Assembly (NCBI GenBank): GCA_003551945.1
Contig: PUNZ01000110.1
Coordinates: 1 to 22,593 of the forward strand
Length of the DNA: 22,593 bases
Reading direction: 5' to 3'
Source of the DNA: Halovenus sp.
Lineage (GTDB): Archaea; Halobacteriota; Halobacteria; Halobacteriales; Haloarculaceae
Positions within the stretch are counted from its first letter, which is position 1. Every line of letters starts with the position of its first letter. A model generated the notes under the pieces. That model saw only the letters and a list, made by a program, of their open reading frames with translations, searched no databases and was not told the origin of the DNA. The translations under genes and the position numbers were made by a program. This document shows, in pieces, positions 8,277 to 16,223 of this stretch.

Positions 8277-9515
8277 TTGTCAGGAACGCGCTCTCCGTGG
8301 ATATCTCATCGACTACCGGAACAGTATCTCATCATCGGTGCGGTCGTCATCAGTACCTTCTTTATCGGTTTTGGTGGCGGGGTTATCTTCCCAATTCTCC
8401 CCAACCTTGGCGAGGTTATCGGCATCTCGCCGTTCGTTGTGGGCATCATTCTGAGTGCAAACCGGTTTTCTCGACTGTTTGCAAATGCCCCCGCTGGCGC
8501 GCTCACTGACCGTATTGGAACACGAAAACCCATGGTTATCGGCATGGCCATTCAAGCCGCCGCAACCTCGGGGTACGTTATCGCGATGCTTGCTCCATTC
8601 CCTGAAGGCTGGTTTTTTAGTGCACGCATTTTCTGGGGTATCGGAAGCGCTCTCGTCTTTGCTACCGCCTACACAATCGCCGCCGATGTAAGCGATAGCA
8701 GTTCACGAGGGGCGAATATGGGACTCATCCGTGGCGGTGTGCTCTTTGGTTTCCCATCGGGTGTCGTCGTCGGTGGTGTCGTGAGCGAACTTGCGGGTGA
8801 CATCACAGCCTTCGCCTTGGCGACTGCGTTTGCAATCCTTGCAACGGGGATCGCGTATGCACTGATTCCGGAAACACACATCGAGGACCGAACACGAACA
8901 TCGGTCAAACCGTGGGATGTCGACACAAGCAAAACGGCAGTCACCGTTGGACTCGTCAACTTTGCCGTCTTGTTCGTTTATATCGGTGCGCTGTTTGCCT
9001 CACTTGTGCTGTTCTTAGATGTGAGAGGGCTGTCCGTCTTTGGGTTTGGACCACAAGGGAGTTCCGGGATTTTCATGGCAGTAACCGTCATCGCTGCTGG
9101 CATTTTTATGTTCGTTGGTGGCCATATCAGTGACCGGTCCCAATCGCGTGTCCCTGTTCTCATTACCTGTTTGTTGGTTCTTTGTGCCGGTTTCCTTTTG
9201 CTTGCCTACGCACATTCGTTGGTGACACTGACGATGGCTTGTTTGCTCATCGGCGCTGGCCAAGGTGGTGTGAGTGGGCCGCTCATGGCATTGTTGGCTG
9301 ACTTGACGCCCTCGGATGAGATGGGCCGGGCAGTCGGCACGAATAACGTACTGGGCGATGTCGGTGGTGGACTTGGCCCGATTATCACGCTCCCTATCAT
9401 TGATATTATCGGGTTCTGGCCGGTGTATCTGGCCTGTGCTGCCCTTCCCGCAATTGCCGCAATCTTTCTGCTCGGCGGTGTCTTTCAGGACCAGCGCTCA
9501 GCACCGTCACACTAA
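8277..9515 (+). CDS. Major facilitator superfamily transporter
   Basis: A 412-residue protein with about twelve membrane segments and a loop after the sixth (about 200-220, rich in Asp/Glu/Thr/Lys), the standard MFS layout. The loop between TM2 and TM3 carries AGALTDRIGTRKP, the family motif A, and a related GGHISDRSQSR lies in the second half, as expected from the two-fold repeat. It probably exchanges a small molecule for protons or sodium across the cytoplasmic membrane; the substrate cannot be inferred. The start is TTG at 8277: an in-frame stop lies 27 bp upstream and the next in-frame ATG would remove the first membrane segments. A GAGG ribosome-binding sequence precedes the TTG. It is probably a separate unit from the amphi-Trp gene 92 bp upstream. 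Confidence 0.9.
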   Translation: MSGTRSPWISHRLPEQYLIIGAVVISTFFIGFGGGVIFPILPNLGEVIGISPFVVGIILSANRFSRLFANAPAGALTDRIGTRKPMVIGMAIQAAATSGYVIAMLAPFPEGWFFSARIFWGIGSALVFATAYTIAADVSDSSSRGANMGLIRGGVLFGFPSGVVVGGVVSELAGDITAFALATAFAILATGIAYALIPETHIEDRTRTSVKPWDVDTSKTAVTVGLVNFAVLFVYIGALFASLVLFLDVRGLSVFGFGPQGSSGIFMAVTVIAAGIFMFVGGHISDRSQSRVPVLITCLLVLCAGFLLLAYAHSLVTLTMACLLIGAGQGGVSGPLMALLADLTPSDEMGRAVGTNNVLGDVGGGLGPIITLPIIDIIGFWPVYLACAALPAIAAIFLLGGVFQDQRSAPSH

Positions 9516-9636
9516 CTTCAGCGAAGGGCCGCTCCGCCTAACTTCTAATATATTCTGTATTGCTAGTATGTGCTCGACGGTGGTGTCTGTATAGCTAGCA
9601 TCCATAACAAGGAGAGATAAGATTGACTGTACACTC
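9516..9636 (+). promoter_or_regulatory. Upstream region of the winged-helix gene
   Basis: A 121-bp gap. TAATATAT at about 9546-9553 is a plausible TATA box. TGCTAG at 9561-9566 and CTAGCA at 9595-9600 form a short inverted repeat between that TATA box and the ATG at 9637, a position where a small regulator could bind to control its own gene. A GGAG at 9611-9614 is 22 bases from the ATG, too far for a normal ribosome-binding site. All are by-eye calls. Confidence 0.3.
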
Positions 9637-9993
9637 ATGACTGTGCAGGTCCCCTCACTCAGAAATGATAACCCATCTGCGGAAACGGAATCAGACCCTA
9701 TCACGAGCGAGGAGTTGCTCGAACTGCTCGGTGATGAGTATACGAGACGAGTACTTGAAGCGGTTGCCGAAGAGCCTCGAACTGGCCGAGAAATCATTCA
9801 AGAGGCAAATGTCTCGAAAGCCACTGCCTATCGTCGATTGGCAGAGTTGTCGGACGCAGGACTTGTCACTTCCCGCATTCACATCGACCCGGACGGCCAT
9901 CACTGCAAACAGTTCAGTGCCGTATTCGAACAGGCAACCCTTGAATTGGCAACGGAATCATTCGAAACACGGCCGGTCGATCTCACTGGATAA
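9637..9993 (+). CDS. Winged helix-turn-helix regulator (ArsR-like)
   Basis: A 118-residue protein whose middle (about 26-95) is a winged helix. The segment LGDEYTRRVLEAV is the first helix, REIIQEANVSKATAYRRLAEL is the helix-turn-helix, and GLVTSRIHIDPDGHHCKQF is the beta wing. This architecture is common in haloarchaeal transcription factors of the ArsR/HTH_20 type. There is no cysteine metal-binding pair and no second sensor domain, so no ligand can be named. The only cysteine sits in the wing beside two histidines (HHC). It precedes the kinase pair by 121 bp on the same strand and could regulate it, but it is not a receiver-domain response regulator. The ATG start gives a 25-residue polar N-terminal arm. 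Confidence 0.85.
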   Translation: MTVQVPSLRNDNPSAETESDPITSEELLELLGDEYTRRVLEAVAEEPRTGREIIQEANVSKATAYRRLAELSDAGLVTSRIHIDPDGHHCKQFSAVFEQATLELATESFETRPVDLTG

Positions 9994-10016
9994 CCTCTTT
10001 TAATGGTTGTACTCGA

Positions 10017-10067
10017 ATAACACGATACTAGTATAACACGAATGTAGAGGTAAGACTGCCTCGTGTT
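10017..10067. repeat. Direct repeat flanking a palindrome, with an inverted third half-site
   Basis: ATAACACGA occurs at 10017-10025 and again at 10033-10041, a 16-bp period. Between them lies TACTAGT, which with the next A makes the perfect palindrome TACTAGTA (10026-10033). The inverse of the repeat core, TCGTGTT, appears at 10061-10067. The element lies in the 121-bp gap between the winged-helix gene and the kinase pair, about 50-100 bp before the kinase start. It has the look of an operator or of overlapping promoter elements; the binding protein is unknown. Confidence 0.5.
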
Positions 10068-10103
10068 TCCTACCCGCGGAACGCCCAGTTCACATCTACC
10101 AGT

Positions 10104-10109
10104 GGTGAT
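10104..10109 (+). promoter_or_regulatory. Ribosome-binding site of the first kinase-like gene
   Basis: GGTGAT, a full match to six bases of the archaeal anti-Shine-Dalgarno sequence, ends five bases before the ATG at 10115. It supports that start and shows that this message has a real 5' leader, unlike the many leaderless haloarchaeal mRNAs. Confidence 0.7.
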
Positions 10110-10114
10110 ATCAT

Positions 10115-11875
10115 ATGGCCGCGACAGCAATCAGCGCAACCGGCGGATTACTCGCAGGCGCGGCGCTTAGCGGTGCGCTCTGGCGTCGTCGTGAAGAGCC
10201 GACCGCATGGCCACTTTTTGGGGTTGCCCTCTTCGCGTGGGTTGCAGTAGCGACGACATTCAGTATCCTTGCAATAGATACCGTTGGTTCCTATGCCTCG
10301 CTTTTGCTTGGATTAGGTGACCAAAGTTGGCTCGTTACTGCCTTTGTGTATCCCGTCATCGCGTTGGGGTTGTGGGTTATTTTTGCCTTTCAATACACTG
10401 GCCGCGGTGACCGAATGACCGTTGTTGCGTCCATTCTTGTTGGCGTGCTGGTCTCGTTTATCCTTGGACCGCTTATGATTGATGCGCTGATTGGGTTTGA
10501 ACCAGCCCTTGCTCTCTCGAATTTTAGCACGTTCGTGGCGATTTTCGTCATGGCGGCTCTTTCCTTTGTGAGTCTCCTCGTTATCGTTGATGAGGCGTTG
10601 CGGATGGGTGGCTATCGGATTGCAGAGGCTGTGATACTCGGTGGCGGCGTGCTCGCGTTGGCGTTTGCTCCGCTCACCGGGGCACTCACCCAACAGCCGG
10701 CAGCCTTCTTTACGTTGATAACCGTGAGTAGCGCTCTCTTCTATGTCGCAGTCGTTCCACTCTCCGTTTTTGCTGTGCTTCCTGTTGTGAGGGTTGTCGG
10801 CCGTGAACAGGTTCTCACTGAACTAGAGGCAGCGGTTGTGGTCATTGACCGAGACCAGACAATTCAGGATATCAACCCAGCTGGCGTGGAGCTATTCGAT
10901 ATCGACCGTGATGATGTGATTGGAAACCCACTCGCTTTACTTCTTTCACCATTGAGCATGGACCACGTCTCGCTCCAGCGGCGAGACGAAACAGACACTG
11001 AAGGCCGAGATAATTGCCTTGATAACCCCAATATTGCTCGGTTTGCAGATGGCCGGATAGTTACCGTGACGGTCGACCCAGTCACAGACGCACGGGGGAA
11101 CGAGGTTGGTAAGCTGGTGCTTTTTCATGACGTCACCGAGCGGCGAGAGCGAGAACAGCGGCTGGGCGTCCTCAACCAGTTGCTCATCGGGACGCTCCGG
11201 AAGCAGATGGATGATGTTGCCACGGCCGCCGCTAAAATCACCTCCTGCGAGCAGAACCCGAAGGTAAGGAAACAGACTGCGGCAACTATCTGGGATGAAA
11301 CTACCGAGTTACTATCACTTGCTAACAAAGCTCGCGACGTTGAAGGAATCCTTTCCGATGATGATGACAGTGATGCCTGCTTGGTGGACTCCTTTCATCG
11401 TGTGCTTCCGAACTACGAGCAGTCGCTCACTGTTGTAGATGCCCCGCACACCGACCCACTGGCACATCACACCCAACAGACCGCCTCTCCGGTCCTGGGA
11501 GTTACCCCTGCTCAACTTGACTTGTTGCTTGAGACGGCGCTCGATACCCTTACACAACCGAAACGAAGTGCTTCCACTCTTGTTGTCGTTGGCCCCAATG
11601 GGCCATACACAATCAGAACCGATTCCGAAGCTAGCCTCGAGACCGTCGCAGAGAGTCTCCACACCCCAGAGACAATCTTTCGCCTGGTTGCTGACCATCT
11701 TGGCGTCGCTGTCGATTCTGAGGAGAATCGATTGATGGTGACACTCCCGTCGCCCGGTAGCCAACACCAGCCGGCTGAGAGAGACGACGCTGATGGGTTG
11801 TCAGTCGCTGACCCGAATGAAGAACGGGCAAAAACGTCGTTCGATGGGTTGGATGAGAGGGAGGGTCGGCTATGA
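10115..11875 (+). CDS. 7TM-PAS protein with degenerate histidine kinase module
   Basis: A 586-residue membrane protein. Residues 1-225 hold about seven hydrophobic segments of the HisKA 7TM type, including FAFQYTGRGDRMT at 91-103. A PAS domain follows (about 230-340, ending GKLVLFHDVTERREREQRL). The next region aligns with the H-box of the downstream kinase: VLNQLLIGTLRKQ here against VLNRVLRHNLRND there. The phospho-acceptor histidine is replaced by Gly359. The ATPase region is unrecognisable: no N-box asparagine, no DxGxG, no GxGxG, though an ETALDTL stretch (473-479) sits where the N-box helix would be. It is therefore probably a non-catalytic sensor or partner subunit. There is no lysine in residues 1-332, so it cannot be a retinal protein. 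The stop overlaps the next ATG by 4 bp. Confidence 0.88.
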   Translation: MAATAISATGGLLAGAALSGALWRRREEPTAWPLFGVALFAWVAVATTFSILAIDTVGSYASLLLGLGDQSWLVTAFVYPVIALGLWVIFAFQYTGRGDRMTVVASILVGVLVSFILGPLMIDALIGFEPALALSNFSTFVAIFVMAALSFVSLLVIVDEALRMGGYRIAEAVILGGGVLALAFAPLTGALTQQPAAFFTLITVSSALFYVAVVPLSVFAVLPVVRVVGREQVLTELEAAVVVIDRDQTIQDINPAGVELFDIDRDDVIGNPLALLLSPLSMDHVSLQRRDETDTEGRDNCLDNPNIARFADGRIVTVTVDPVTDARGNEVGKLVLFHDVTERREREQRLGVLNQLLIGTLRKQMDDVATAAAKITSCEQNPKVRKQTAATIWDETTELLSLANKARDVEGILSDDDDSDACLVDSFHRVLPNYEQSLTVVDAPHTDPLAHHTQQTASPVLGVTPAQLDLLLETALDTLTQPKRSASTLVVVGPNGPYTIRTDSEASLETVAESLHTPETIFRLVADHLGVAVDSEENRLMVTLPSPGSQHQPAERDDADGLSVADPNEERAKTSFDGLDEREGRL

Positions 11876-13509
11876 TTGTTACACTAATTGTCATACTGAC
11901 TGCTGGAGGACTCATCGCTGGCATTGGGTTCGGTCTCAGAGAGCGCTCTCAGCCAGGAACGACAACCTATCTTGCGCTGCTGGGTGCACTAACGATTCTG
12001 ACCGTTCTAACCGCCCTCCCACGGCTTACCCTCCTCTCGGAGTCGAGTGCACTTGAGTTTCTTCTCGCGGGGTGGATGTGTACCTCAGCACTCTGGGCGC
12101 TTTTTGCATTCACGTATACCGGGCGTGGACCAGCGATGACGCCGCAACGAAGCATCGGCTTACTCAGCATTGCGGTTGTCACGATGGTCGCGTTATTGAC
12201 GCTGGATATGGTGGGTCTTTCGGAGGAACTTCTTGCTCTTATACTTGCCCCGTTGCTCGTTATTGTCCTCTCTCTGGCTGTCTTTGGTGTATTTCTTATC
12301 GCTCGTGCAGGCCTCATCGATGACGACCTCCCCACAAGCCAATCTGTGCTCCTTACTGGAGCAGGGACGGGTGTTATACTCGTCTTTTTGACCAGCAATC
12401 TGGGCGTAGTACTTACGCCGGCACAGGCAGGGACGGTGACGCTTGGAATGCTTGCAGCGACGGCTAGTTTGTTTCTTACTGCCCAGTTTGGGTATAAACT
12501 GCTTCAGACTGGCCCCAGTGCGGGTTATCTTGCCCGTGAAGTAGTGCTCGATGAGATGTCAGATTGTGTCTTGTTGGTTGACCGCCAGTCTCGGCTGATC
12601 GATGCCAACCACGCAGCTGATGACACGTTTCAGCTGCTGCGCTCAAATGCACTTGGACAGACACTCTCGGATGTGTTTGGTACCACATTTGAAACAGACC
12701 AAGACCTGACGACACTGAGTACACGAACCGGACAACGGGAGTTTGAAGTGACTCGGTCATCGCTCACGAACAGCGCCGGTGAACCAGTTGGGGACAGTAT
12801 CGTACTGCGTGACGTAACCGATAGGCGAACCCACGAACAACGGCTTGCGGTGTTGAATCGGGTGCTCAGACACAATCTCCGCAACGACCTTGATGCCATC
12901 CGGTCGTTTGCTGAAGCTATCGAAGCGGAGCCATCGAGCCCTGAGGCAGTAGCGTTTGGTGAACGAATCGAAGCGACGGCAACGGAGTTGTTTGAACTAG
13001 GAGAGATGGTCGCGAGAGCAGAGCGGCAGTTAACTCGGACAGCACTTGAGAACGAAGCAATTGACATTCCACATTTTGTCAGCGAGTTACAATCACAGCT
13101 TGGTGGGCAGTATCCAGACTGTACACTTTCAGTGACAACACCACGCCCACTTTCCGTCCGAACGGACAAGCAGTTACTTCACACGGCATTGCTTGAGTTG
13201 GTCCGAAACGCCTGTGAGCACACCGATGCTGGCTCACCTGCGGTAGACATTGCAGTTACTCGGACACCGGATGGTGTACAGATTTCAGTCGCGGATAACG
13301 GTCCTGGGATTCCGGAACAGGAACGTGCGGTGTTGCTTGCGGGAGAAGAAACGCCACTGCGTCATGGCAGTGGCATTGGTCTTTGGGTCGTCTACTGGGC
13401 AGTCACACGAATCGGTGGGACGTTATCCTTTAGCGAAAATACGCCTCGTGGGAGCATCGTCACGATTACGCTCTCTTCAAATGCCGGGACGGCGCAGTCG
13501 ACAACGTAG
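11872..13509 (+). CDS. 7TM-PAS sensor histidine kinase
   Basis: A 545-residue membrane kinase. Seven hydrophobic segments (1-208, with FAFTYTGRGPAMT at 78-90) are followed by a PAS domain (about 222-318). The H-box RVLRHNLRNDLDAIRSFAE places the phospho-acceptor at His334. A complete ATPase domain follows: N-box ELVRNACEHTD with Asn446, DNGPGIP (475-481) and GSGIGLW (499-505). It should autophosphorylate on His334 in response to a membrane or intracellular cue sensed by the 7TM or PAS part. The partner response regulator is not in the window. It overlaps the degenerate paralogue upstream by 4 bp and has its own GGAGG at 11860-11864. The same order of 7TM, PAS and kinase regions and the shared YTGRG motif indicate a tandem duplication. 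Its stop is 2 bp from the converging DUF429 gene. Confidence 0.93.
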   Translation: MIVTLIVILTAGGLIAGIGFGLRERSQPGTTTYLALLGALTILTVLTALPRLTLLSESSALEFLLAGWMCTSALWALFAFTYTGRGPAMTPQRSIGLLSIAVVTMVALLTLDMVGLSEELLALILAPLLVIVLSLAVFGVFLIARAGLIDDDLPTSQSVLLTGAGTGVILVFLTSNLGVVLTPAQAGTVTLGMLAATASLFLTAQFGYKLLQTGPSAGYLAREVVLDEMSDCVLLVDRQSRLIDANHAADDTFQLLRSNALGQTLSDVFGTTFETDQDLTTLSTRTGQREFEVTRSSLTNSAGEPVGDSIVLRDVTDRRTHEQRLAVLNRVLRHNLRNDLDAIRSFAEAIEAEPSSPEAVAFGERIEATATELFELGEMVARAERQLTRTALENEAIDIPHFVSELQSQLGGQYPDCTLSVTTPRPLSVRTDKQLLHTALLELVRNACEHTDAGSPAVDIAVTRTPDGVQISVADNGPGIPEQERAVLLAGEETPLRHGSGIGLWVVYWAVTRIGGTLSFSENTPRGSIVTITLSSNAGTAQSTT

Positions 13510-13511
13510 CC

Positions 13512-14252
13512 TCATGCTGTCATAAGCGGTTCAGTTGCCCGGTAGACAATCTGCATCGGCAGTCCTTTCCCGTCCACAGGCGGGTTCGGTGGAAGCGACC
13601 GAAGCGACCCAGAACCCGGTCGTGCTGTGTACGCGAGTACGACCGCATCGAGCACGTCGTCGATTGCAACGTCGGACCCACCAGCGGCCTCTGCAGCGTG
13701 TTGAACGACTGGTGCTGCACTGGTGTCATAGGAAACGAGCGTTCGCATTCGTTCAGCATAGCCCCCAGCGGTTCGCTTTGAGTACTGTAGCGGTTCACCG
13801 GCAAAGGCTCTGAAACAAACCTCTGGGTGAGACTCGGCAAAGGTTGTGCGCGCCTCGGGAACGTTCCGTAACAAATCATCCACAGCCGCGATTCCATCGC
13901 TAATTGCAAACGCCTGTTTTGAAAGTCCTTTCCCTGATTTTCGCTCGTTCACACGCTTTGCGGCTGGATATCTACGCTTTCGCGTTGCTTCTCGAACCGG
14001 TGGGGTGAAAACAGAGGCGCTTCGCGAGCCGAGCACAGAACGGGCAGCTGAGTCACACGCTCGCCCCTCACCCCCAGATTCGATTAGACCAATTGGGATA
14101 TCAATGAGAATTCTGCTAGCTGTTTCCTCGTACGTCGCCCATAGGTGACCGATTTCGTCAAACAACTCCGCATGGTCGAACCCCTCTTTTGTGAATACGA
14201 CCGCGAACCAGCCGTCTCTACTCCAGTCCACCCCGATATACTGGTCGGCCAT
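13512..14252 (-). CDS. DUF429 family protein (RNase H-like fold)
   Basis: A 246-residue protein from the ATG at 14250-14252. The frame stays open to a TTG at 14316-14318, but MADQYIGVDWSRDGW begins exactly at the conserved first strand, so the ATG is preferred. DUF429 proteins have an RNase H-like fold. Candidate acidic active-site residues are D9 (GVDW), D51 (LIDIPIGL), E144 (SHPEVCF) and D199/D202 (DDVLDAV). The conserved RACDSAARSVLG and SVFTPPVREA blocks are also present. The activity of this family is not established; nuclease or nucleotide-related roles have been suggested by fold. It converges on the histidine kinase with a 2-bp gap and diverges from the K+ channel gene. Confidence 0.88.
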   Translation of the reverse strand: MADQYIGVDWSRDGWFAVVFTKEGFDHAELFDEIGHLWATYEETASRILIDIPIGLIESGGEGRACDSAARSVLGSRSASVFTPPVREATRKRRYPAAKRVNERKSGKGLSKQAFAISDGIAAVDDLLRNVPEARTTFAESHPEVCFRAFAGEPLQYSKRTAGGYAERMRTLVSYDTSAAPVVQHAAEAAGGSDVAIDDVLDAVVLAYTARPGSGSLRSLPPNPPVDGKGLPMQIVYRATEPLMTA

Positions 14253-14367
14253 ATCGGTACTGTGAGACGGATGGTAAAAACTCCGACGCCTGGGGAATAT
14301 CGTCTCCACTGACAACAAGCTAGCAAAACGATGTTATCAAGTAGCCGTGGGATACATTTCTTTGCTA
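14253..14367. promoter_or_regulatory. Divergent region between DUF429 gene and K+ channel gene
   Basis: A 115-bp gap that must carry both promoters. TTATCAA at about 14334-14340 lies roughly 30 bp before the ATG at 14368 and could be a TATA-like element for a leaderless channel message. A GCTAGC palindrome lies at 14319-14324. No strong Shine-Dalgarno sequence precedes either start. Confidence 0.3.
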
Positions 14368-16041
14368 ATGCCCGACCGCTTTCGTGAGGAGGACGCCCAG
14401 TCAACGAACTGGCGACTCCGCATTTCACTTGCTCTCCTGGCTGTCTTTGTCATTGTCTTCTCGTACGGCCTTCTTTATCGCTGGGCGATGGCCACGTTTG
14501 CAAACGAACAGATTTCGATGGTTCATTCTATCCGCGTCGTCATCGAAATTCTCACAACGGCTGGATTCGGTGGAGATACTGCCGCATGGGAGAACGACGT
14601 TGTCGGAATCGTTGTTCTCTTCATGAACATCTCTGGGGTGTTGTTCGTTTTTCTGGCTATTCCGCTCTTTGCCGTCCCAATGTTCCGTCAGGCGCTTGAT
14701 ACCAGTCCTCCGACGACCACTAACCTCACGGACCATGTGATTATCTGTGGTCACTCGGCAATGGATGATGTGCTGCGCGACGAACTCGAATCAGCTGAGC
14801 GGCCATATCTGTTTGTGGACTCTGACCCTGATGAGGTGACACGATTGATTGCAGACGGTGACAACGCGATATATGGCAATGCAGAACGCGTTAAGACCTT
14901 AGAAAATGCGAACGCAGAACACGCAGCAGCGCTGGTTGCTGACCTTGACGATGAGACGAATCCGACGGTTATCCTCTCTGCTGCTCGCGTCAATCCGGAT
15001 ATGAAAATTGTGAGTGTCACTGACACACACGAAGCTGTTCCACATCACCGGTATGCTGGGGCGGATGAGGTCGTCATTTCGAAAGAGAGCCTTGGTGAAA
15101 GCTTGGCCATGCGTGCAATGAAGACTGTCTCGGAACGGTTTCAAGAAGCAATCGACGCTGAAAATGGCGACCGGTTTCAGGAGTATCTGGTTGTAGAAGG
15201 GAGCGAACTTGTCGGCAAGGAAATCCGGGACGTTGACCTGTTTCCCGAACAAGGGATTACGGTTATCGGCGGTTGGTTTGGTGCAAAGTTTCTCGTCTCC
15301 CCCCGCCCGGAGACGATTATTCAGGAAAACTCAATTTTGCTTGTTGCTGGTGCACATGAAGCGCTTGAAGAAGCCGGTGCTCGCCGGTTGCCGTCGCATC
15401 ATGGACATCCGTCCCGCGTCGTTGTTGCAGGGTATGGGGATGTGGGGCGTGCTGCTGCTCAAACAATGCAAAGTGAGGATATTGCAACAACCATCGTTGA
15501 CTCAACGAACATGTTAGATGTTGATGTGGTTGGAGATATTACAACCCGTCAAACGCTTGTCGATGCGGACCTCAGTGAGGCAAGAAGTATACTCTTGACT
15601 GTCGATGACGACGCGACTGCAATCTACAGTGCAATCATCATCAAGCAGATTGAGCCCGATATCGAAGTGATAGCACGCGCAAACGATGAAGAAAACGTCT
15701 GGAAACTCTATAACGCTGGGGCGGATTACGTGCTGTCACTTCCCTCGGTGACCGGCGAGATTCTCGCTGCAACGTTGATTGACAAAGAAACGATACTGAC
15801 CCCACACGACAAATTTGAGTTTACGTGCACGAACGCACCCGCCGTCGTGGGTCAGAGTCTCGTTGAGGCTGACCTTCGAAATAAAACTGGGTGTACCGTC
15901 GTCGGCGTAGAGCGCGACGGTGAACTCCTTACCAATCTTGGCCCATCGTTTACCATCGAATCCGGCGATGTGTTGATCGCCGCTGGTGAACCATCAGCTA
16001 TCCACGAATTTAGACGGCTTGTCCGCAACGTCTGTGAATAA
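14368..16041 (+). CDS. Two-TM potassium channel protein with two RCK (TrkA) modules
   Basis: 557 residues from the ATG at 14368; an upstream GTG at 14347 would add seven. Two hydrophobic segments (about 18-42 and 80-105) flank a pore loop whose filter reads TTAGFGGD (63-70), close to the K+ channel TxGYGD but with an extra glycine before the aspartate. Two cytoplasmic RCK units follow. The first begins HVIICGHSAMDDVL (about 123) with a VVEGSELVGKEI TrkA_C part near 275. The second begins RVVVAGYGDVGRAA (350-363), a full GxGxxG dinucleotide site, with a TrkA_C part from about 480. The first unit lacks the classic GxGxxG. Such proteins gate K+ flow in response to nucleotides or ions, central for cells that balance salt with internal KCl. 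No other Trk gene is nearby. Confidence 0.9.
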   Translation: MPDRFREEDAQSTNWRLRISLALLAVFVIVFSYGLLYRWAMATFANEQISMVHSIRVVIEILTTAGFGGDTAAWENDVVGIVVLFMNISGVLFVFLAIPLFAVPMFRQALDTSPPTTTNLTDHVIICGHSAMDDVLRDELESAERPYLFVDSDPDEVTRLIADGDNAIYGNAERVKTLENANAEHAAALVADLDDETNPTVILSAARVNPDMKIVSVTDTHEAVPHHRYAGADEVVISKESLGESLAMRAMKTVSERFQEAIDAENGDRFQEYLVVEGSELVGKEIRDVDLFPEQGITVIGGWFGAKFLVSPRPETIIQENSILLVAGAHEALEEAGARRLPSHHGHPSRVVVAGYGDVGRAAAQTMQSEDIATTIVDSTNMLDVDVVGDITTRQTLVDADLSEARSILLTVDDDATAIYSAIIIKQIEPDIEVIARANDEENVWKLYNAGADYVLSLPSVTGEILAATLIDKETILTPHDKFEFTCTNAPAVVGQSLVEADLRNKTGCTVVGVERDGELLTNLGPSFTIESGDVLIAAGEPSAIHEFRRLVRNVCE

Positions 16042-16111
16042 CCATTCCCTTACCTGTATGGTGGAGAAATTAATCGGATACTGCTGGTACTAGTTCATAT
16101 GACCAACTGGC

Positions 16112-16153
16112 CACTCTCTTGTCAAGCAGTCGCGAACGTCTGTCAAGGGAGTG
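16112..16153. repeat. Inverted repeat in the leader of the retinal operon
   Basis: CACTCTCTTG (16112-16121) and CAAGGGAGTG (16144-16153) form a 10-bp stem with one G:T pair around a 22-base loop. Inside the same element TGTCAAG is directly repeated at 16120-16126 and 16141-16147, 21 bp apart, which is two helical turns. It lies 70 bp before the lycopene cyclase start in the 182-bp gap after the K+ channel gene. It could be an operator, an RNA hairpin in the leader, or a weak terminator for the channel gene; no T-run follows it, which argues against the last. An ACTAGTT at 16089-16095 recalls part of the Bat-type upstream activator core, but the flanks do not match. Confidence 0.45.
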
Positions 16154-16223
16154 AGACTACCCAAACCCAGCCGCTTTCGGGCTGTGAAATACCATTCGTT
16201 TCAACAACAGGACCTCGTTAGCT

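Noticed and set aside
7847..8509. Plus-strand 220-residue frame rich in Lys, Asn and Gln
   Set aside because: It runs out of frame through the amphi-Trp gene and into the MFS gene, has a basic composition foreign to haloarchaeal proteins and shows no domain.
9516..9545. Possible terminator hairpin after the MFS gene (AGCG...CGCT followed by T-rich sequence)
   Set aside because: Only four base pairs of stem; too weak to support a terminator call.
10115..12500. The 7TM parts of the two kinase-like proteins as sensory rhodopsins, given the nearby retinal genes
   Set aside because: No lysine occurs in any of their seven hydrophobic segments (first Lys at residue 333 in one and 209 in the other), so no retinal Schiff base is possible. 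They fit the HisKA 7TM family instead.
12630..13169. Antisense 179-residue frame inside the active kinase gene
   Set aside because: Serine/arginine-rich shadow of a well-supported kinase coding sequence.
16098..16211. Short ATG frame of 37 codons between the K+ channel and lycopene cyclase genes
   Set aside because: No ribosome-binding site, no recognisable domain, and it runs across the inverted repeat; more likely leader sequence.
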